A DNA stretch of 11,094 bases, taken from assembly GCF_964187505.1 (NCBI RefSeq), contig NZ_CAXLML010000126.1:1-11094 (forward strand). The letters run 5' to 3'. Origin of the DNA: Chordibacter forsetii. Lineage in GTDB: Bacteria; Verrucomicrobiota; Verrucomicrobiia; Opitutales; Seribacteraceae. The notes beneath the pieces are model-generated. The model was not told the DNA's origin. It searched no databases and saw only the letters and a program-made list of their open reading frames with translations. Positions 7,369 through 11,094 of the stretch are shown piece by piece. Position 1 is the first letter of the stretch, and the number at the start of each line of letters is the position of its first letter. The translations under genes were made by a program, and so were the position numbers.

Positions 7369-9600
7369 ATGAGCACAGAAAATTCATCGCAATCAGGGGG
7401 CGGATGCCCTTTTGGCCACGGTAAACAAGCACCTGTAACAACCATAGACAAATGTCCGGTTGAGAACGCTGCCGGCGGAGGTACTTCCAATCAAGATTGG
7501 TGGCCCAATCAATTGAAGGTCGACATTTTACATCAGCACGATGCCCCATCCAATCCTATGGGAGATAATTTTGATTATGCGGAAGAATTTAAGAGCATTG
7601 ACTATGAAGGTCTTAAAAAAGACCTGGTCGCTTTGATGACCGACTCTCAGGACTGGTGGCCGGCTGATTTTGGTCACTATGGTCCCTTCTTTGTTCGTAT
7701 GGCTTGGCATGCCGCTGGTACCTATCGTACCGCAGATGGTCGCGGAGGGGGAGGTACGGGCGCACAACGATTTGCACCCCTTAATAGTTGGCCTGATAAC
7801 GGGAACCTTGACAAAGCTCGCCGGCTCCTTTGGCCAATCAAGCAAAAGTACGGGAGGAAAATTTCCTGGGCCGATCTTTTTATTCTCACTGGTAATGTGG
7901 CTCTTGAGTCTATGGGCTTCAAGACTTTTGGTTTCGGTGGGGGGCGACCTGACATTTGGGAAACTGAGGACGATATTTATTGGGGTGCTGAGGGTACATG
8001 GTTGGACGACAAGCGTTACACGGGGGAGCGCGACCTGGAGAATCCACTTGCCGCCGTACAGATGGGCTTGATTTATGTTAACCCAGAAGGACCCAACGGT
8101 AACCCGGACCCACTCGCTGCTGCTCACGATATCCGAGAAACTTTTGGCCGGATGGCGATGAATGATGAAGAAACTGTGGCCCTCATTGCAGGCGGTCACA
8201 CTTTTGGTAAGACGCACGGAGCAGGAGATGCATCTCATGTCGGACCTGAGCCCGAAGCCGCCAATATTGAGGAGCAGGGATTTGGATGGACCAGCAGTTA
8301 TGGATCGGGCAGTGGTTCGGATGCGATTACTGCGGGACCGGAAGTTACCTGGACAAATACTCCCACCAAGTGGGGAATCAATTATTTGGAAAATCTTTTT
8401 AATTATGAGTGGGAACTAACCACCAGCCCTGCAGGGGCTAAACAATGGGTGGCCAAGGATGCTCCAGAAACTATACCCGATGCCTTTGATCCCGGAAAAA
8501 TGCGCAAGCCGACGATGCTAACCACTGACTTGTCGATGCGCATGGATCCGGCATATGAAAAAATCTCCCGTAGCTTCTTAGAGAATCCAGATAAATATGC
8601 CGATGCATTTGCCCGTGCCTGGTTCAAGCTTACGCACCGAGATATGGGGCCAAAGTCCCGTTATCTTGGGCCAGATGTTCCTGCTGAAGAATTAATTTGG
8701 CAGGATCCCATACCTGCCTGTGATCACAATTTAATTGACCCTGCGGATATCTCTGCACTTAAGGCAAAGATTCTTGAGTCCGGTCTGACTACCGCGGAGC
8801 TGGTCTCCGTGGCCTGGGCATCTGCATCTACTTACCGGGGTTCCGATATGAGAGGTGGAGCTAATGGATCTCGTGTCCGCCTAGCTCCCCAAAAGGACTG
8901 GGAGGTCAACGAACCAACTCAGTTAGCGAAGGTTTTGGAGCGATTGGAAGCGATCCAAAGTGAATTCGGTTCCGCTGGTAAGCAAGTTTCTTTGGCTGAC
9001 TTAATTGTACTTGGTGGAGGAGCTGCTGTGGAAGCAGCCGCGAAACAGGGGGGTGTTGAAATCACCGTTCCTTTCACTCCCGGTCGAATGGATGCTTCGC
9101 AGGAGCAAACCGATATCGATTCGTTCGAGGTAATGGAGCCGATGGTTGATGGATTCCGTAATTTCGCCAAGAAAAGATATAGTGTTTCTACGGAAGCTTT
9201 GCTTATCGATCGTGCTCAATTACTCACCCTGACTGGTTCCGAGTTGACTGCCCTTATCGGTGGCCTGCGTGTACTTGGGGCCAATCATAGTCAATCTAAG
9301 CATGGTGTGTTTACCCAAAGCCCGGGTGCATTAACTAATGACTTCTTCCTTAACTTACTCGATATGGCCACCAAGTGGTCACCAGTAAATGAGGAGGCTG
9401 AAGAGTTTGAAGGGATTGATCGTAACTCTGGCGATGTCAAGTGGACGGCAACTCGGGCAGATTTGATTTTTGGATCGAACTCCCGTTTACGTGCTTATGC
9501 CGAGGTTTATGCATGTTCAGACTCTAAAGAGAAATTTGTGCACGACTTTATTGCCGCATGGACAAAGGTAATGAACTTAGATCGTTTTGATCTAAAATAA
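7369..9600 (+). CDS. katG: Catalase-peroxidase (bifunctional haem enzyme)
   Basis: KatG breaks down hydrogen peroxide and acts as a broad peroxidase. The 743-residue length is typical, and there is no signal peptide, so it should be cytosolic. The N-terminal haem domain (about 70-440) holds the distal triad Arg110, Trp113, His114 (in FVRMAWHAAGTYR), Asp143 at the channel, proximal His277 (GGHTFGKTHG) with Trp328 and Asp387, and the Trp113-Tyr236-Met262 trio that forms the family's covalent adduct. Arg424 (LTHRDMGP) matches the mobile arginine needed for catalase activity. The C-terminal half (about 450-735) is the expected haem-free duplicate (VSVAWASASTYRGSDMRGGANG). The position matching M. 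tuberculosis Ser315 is Ala322. The short N-terminal stretch is rich in Gly and Cys (CPFGHG, KCPV). The ATG lacks a Shine-Dalgarno sequence. It lies 131 nt after pntB and ends before a strong terminator. Confidence 0.97.
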   Translation: MSTENSSQSGGGCPFGHGKQAPVTTIDKCPVENAAGGGTSNQDWWPNQLKVDILHQHDAPSNPMGDNFDYAEEFKSIDYEGLKKDLVALMTDSQDWWPADFGHYGPFFVRMAWHAAGTYRTADGRGGGGTGAQRFAPLNSWPDNGNLDKARRLLWPIKQKYGRKISWADLFILTGNVALESMGFKTFGFGGGRPDIWETEDDIYWGAEGTWLDDKRYTGERDLENPLAAVQMGLIYVNPEGPNGNPDPLAAAHDIRETFGRMAMNDEETVALIAGGHTFGKTHGAGDASHVGPEPEAANIEEQGFGWTSSYGSGSGSDAITAGPEVTWTNTPTKWGINYLENLFNYEWELTTSPAGAKQWVAKDAPETIPDAFDPGKMRKPTMLTTDLSMRMDPAYEKISRSFLENPDKYADAFARAWFKLTHRDMGPKSRYLGPDVPAEELIWQDPIPACDHNLIDPADISALKAKILESGLTTAELVSVAWASASTYRGSDMRGGANGSRVRLAPQKDWEVNEPTQLAKVLERLEAIQSEFGSAGKQVSLADLIVLGGGAAVEAAAKQGGVEITVPFTPGRMDASQEQTDIDSFEVMEPMVDGFRNFAKKRYSVSTEALLIDRAQLLTLTGSELTALIGGLRVLGANHSQSKHGVFTQSPGALTNDFFLNLLDMATKWSPVNEEAEEFEGIDRNSGDVKWTATRADLIFGSNSRLRAYAEVYACSDSKEKFVHDFIAAWTKVMNLDRFDLK

Positions 9601-9621
9601 AACCTTTTCTATTTTCACCAT

Positions 9622-9656
9622 AAAAGACCGATGGTTCATTCCATCGGTCTTTTTTT
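9622..9656 (+). terminator. Strong rho-independent terminator after katG
   Basis: A perfect 9-bp GC-containing stem (GACCGATGG 9626-9634 with CCATCGGTC 9641-9649) with a 6-nt loop TTCATT is extended by A-T pairs (9622-9625 with 9650-9653). It runs straight into seven Ts (9650-9656). It begins 22 nt after the katG stop and should separate katG from the next gene. Confidence 0.93.
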
Positions 9657-9716
9657 GCCCTATTTTTTTAGTGCAAAAGTATTGCGATAAGGCCCTTATT
9701 CATCCAGTAAATTTAG

Positions 9717-10478
9717 ATGAGTTTTTCCATGTATCTTATGAAGGTATTTTTCCCAGTTACTCTATACTCGATTTTATTAACATGGGTTTTTGCTCATGAA
9801 GGCGAGGCGTCCAAGCCTTTCCAAATGCTTCACCTTCATGATGCTATTGATATTCATGCTCATGGTGGTTGGGAGAGTCGCTATGCACTTGAAGGTCGGG
9901 ACTCCCTAGATGGTGGGTCCCTTTGGTCGAGTAGTGTGGAGGCATCTTACGACCACTTTTTTGGAGGTCTATGGTATGGTCGTTCCTCCAGTAATGATTT
10001 TCGCGAGCTTCACCTTGGAGTGGGAGTAATTCAAAGAACTGAAAATATTGAGTACTATATTTCATACACCCATTTGCTCTTTCCGGTTGAGGAAATTTCT
10101 GATTCAGAATGGGGTGCAGGTTTTTCATATGATGCTTTACCTTTTGGTTTGGCCAGCGGACTTGACTTGGTTTATTCCGTTGATGCAAAGGGAAGCTTCT
10201 TTGAATGGACCACCTCTAAATCCGTTGAGATTTCTGATTTATGGGAATCGAGTTTCGGGACAGCACTCGGTTGGAACCAAGATTTTGTTAGCGACGGACA
10301 TGATGGATGGAATCATATCTCGCTTAATGCAAATGGACGAAGAGCATTGAGTGATCGTCTTGGTTTGGTTTTTCACGGGGCCCAATCCTGGGCCATTAAT
10401 CGTGACCTTTCTTTTGAGGGCGATGTTTCCCTCAAGGATTTTTTTCATTTTGGTGTTTCGCTCGAGGCCCAGTTCTGA
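9717..10478 (+). CDS. Secreted protein of unknown function, probable outer-membrane beta-barrel
   Basis: I do not recognise a named family. The ATG at 9717 gives 253 residues, but the in-frame ATG at 9738 (Met8) is the more natural start, because it begins a compact signal peptide (MKVFFPVTLYSILLTWVFA) with cleavage expected before HEGE. The mature N-terminus is unusually His-rich: His27, 39, 41, 47 and 49 within 23 residues, suggesting metal binding or an unstructured plug. From about residue 50 the chain alternates polar and aromatic/hydrophobic residues in 8-10 strand-like blocks, for example IEYYISYTHLLF, WGAGFSYDAL, GLDLVYSVDA, WNHISLNANG and LGLVFHGAQSW. The last residue is Phe in FHFGVSLEAQF, the C-terminal aromatic signature of outer-membrane barrel proteins. 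It stands alone between the katG terminator and a convergent gene. A small porin or anchored surface barrel is the best guess. Confidence 0.65.
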   Translation: MSFSMYLMKVFFPVTLYSILLTWVFAHEGEASKPFQMLHLHDAIDIHAHGGWESRYALEGRDSLDGGSLWSSSVEASYDHFFGGLWYGRSSSNDFRELHLGVGVIQRTENIEYYISYTHLLFPVEEISDSEWGAGFSYDALPFGLASGLDLVYSVDAKGSFFEWTTSKSVEISDLWESSFGTALGWNQDFVSDGHDGWNHISLNANGRRALSDRLGLVFHGAQSWAINRDLSFEGDVSLKDFFHFGVSLEAQF

Positions 10479-10503
10479 CCCTCTTCTATTGAGAAATAAG
10501 AGC

Positions 10504-11094
10504 TTAAGCCTTGAGCAGGGATTGTTTTGAGCATTCGCTGGAGCCAAGCATCTTTCCGCTCGACCAGGCGGGTGTAAGCTTTTCATCTTCCCACCGATTC
10601 ACGCGATAGAGGGTGGCAAAGCCAAAGTCTGGAGCGTCTCCTCCTTGTCCGCCCACCACTTCAGCACCCCTACGGACATTGTCCTGCATCCACGCGGGCA
10701 GTCGAAGGTGAAAAGGGTTGCGCTCGAGTTCTCCACGATGATGTGACAGGGCACCAAGTAAATCGGCAACTTCTTCCACTGTATTTTCAACCATCAGGTT
10801 AGGGTGAGGCATTTGTCCCCAGTATTCCGTTTCAATAATAAGAGGAGACAATCCTTTGGCTTTTTTTAAAGCATCGATTGCCAGAAGGTGAGTACCGAGA
10901 TGGGTCTGGTTCCAATCTCTGGCGTGAGGAACGAAGATAGCCACGGGTTGATGCTTGAGGAAAATTTCTGTGAGAATATCAACCGAATTAGACCAGTGGT
11001 TGGGAGCCTCGTTGGCAGTTTCCGGTCGTATTCGATCCAATCCATTTTCCCCAGTTTGTATGAGCTCAAAACCAATCCAATTACAGGCACCCTG
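10504..11094 (-). CDS. PIG-L/LmbE-family deacetylase, C-terminal part (runs off the window)
   Basis: The frame is open to the right edge and reads ACNWIGFEL, then TGENGLDRIRPETANEAP, so the gene continues upstream of the window; a TTG at 11038-11040 is not the real start. Visible features are those of the C-terminal half of PIG-L-type deacetylases: FVPHARDWNQTHLGTHLLAIDAL, whose His-rich segment (about 10880-10930) should hold the third zinc ligand, then TEYWGQMPHPNLMVE and a closing LPAWMQDNVRRGAEVVGGQG. The HPDD zinc motif would lie outside the window. Family members remove N-acetyl groups from sugars or sugar-like compounds such as GlcNAc-PI or bacillithiol/mycothiol precursors; the substrate here is unknown. 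It converges with the barrel gene across 25 nt that contain only a 5-bp inverted repeat. Confidence 0.8.
   Translation of the reverse strand, partial: QGACNWIGFELIQTGENGLDRIRPETANEAPNHWSNSVDILTEIFLKHQPVAIFVPHARDWNQTHLGTHLLAIDALKKAKGLSPLIIETEYWGQMPHPNLMVENTVEEVADLLGALSHHRGELERNPFHLRLPAWMQDNVRRGAEVVGGQGGDAPDFGFATLYRVNRWEDEKLTPAWSSGKMLGSSECSKQSLLKA

Noticed and set aside
7528..8238. Long antisense open frame (236 codons) inside katG
   Set aside because: It lies wholly within the well-supported katG frame, has no recognisable motif and reads as a shadow of katG codon use.
9682..9713. TTGCGA and TAAATT as a promoter for the barrel gene
   Set aside because: The spacing is 20 nt and the second box abuts the start codon, so the geometry is poor.
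10481..10509. CTCTT/AAGAG and GCTTAAGC symmetry between the barrel and deacetylase genes
   Set aside because: Five-base arms and an eight-base palindrome without a T-run are too weak to call a terminator or operator.
10239..10586. Minus-strand open frame across the barrel gene end and the deacetylase end
   Set aside because: It overlaps two better-supported genes in other frames and has no recognisable features.

Overview
The window reads as a stretch of bacterial chromosome, probably from the PVC group and most likely Verrucomicrobiota (inferred). The reasons are a DUF1080 (3-keto-disaccharide hydrolase)/ThuA fusion, a second secreted ThuA protein and a PIG-L family deacetylase, all families that are abundant in Planctomycetota and Verrucomicrobiota. 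They sit beside housekeeping genes of Gram-negative type and a probable outer-membrane barrel. None of the five complete genes has a recognisable Shine-Dalgarno sequence at its chosen start. I see no tRNA, rRNA, CRISPR array, insertion sequence, integrase or phage gene.

Layout. (1) 1-2110, plus strand: the 3' part of a DUF1080-ThuA fusion gene that enters from the left edge, followed 25 nt later by a stand-alone secreted ThuA paralogue. (2) 2185-4017, minus strand and convergent with the ThuA pair: a DEAD-box RNA helicase of the DeaD/CsdA type with a glycine-rich tail. (3) 4018-4322: an AT-rich divergent intergenic region with several inverted repeats. (4) 4323-7237, plus strand: pntA and pntB, which overlap by one base and encode the proton-translocating NAD(P) transhydrogenase. 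(5) 7369-9600, plus strand: katG, catalase-peroxidase, closed by a strong intrinsic terminator at 9622-9656. (6) 9717 or 9738 to 10478, plus strand: an unrecognised secreted protein, probably an outer-membrane beta-barrel with a His-rich mature N-terminus. (7) 10504-11094, minus strand: the C-terminal part of a PIG-L/LmbE-like deacetylase that runs off the right edge.

How the genes may work together. The first two genes plausibly act outside the cytoplasm on oxidised (3-keto) sugars, judging from DUF1080 and ThuA family knowledge. PntAB uses the proton-motive force to make NADPH, and KatG removes hydrogen peroxide. They are adjacent and codirectional, so a shared redox-defence role is possible, but the 131-nt gap with promoter-like sequence suggests katG can be expressed on its own. 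The helicase probably helps RNA folding, ribosome assembly or cold adaptation.

Most of the window is ordinary accessory and housekeeping content. I do not see convincing evidence of a new defence or mobile system. The items most worth a second look are the ThuA fusion/paralogue pair, the uniform lack of Shine-Dalgarno sequences, the His-rich secreted barrel candidate, the inverted repeat in the helicase leader, and an alanine at the KatG position equivalent to Ser315 of the M. tuberculosis enzyme.
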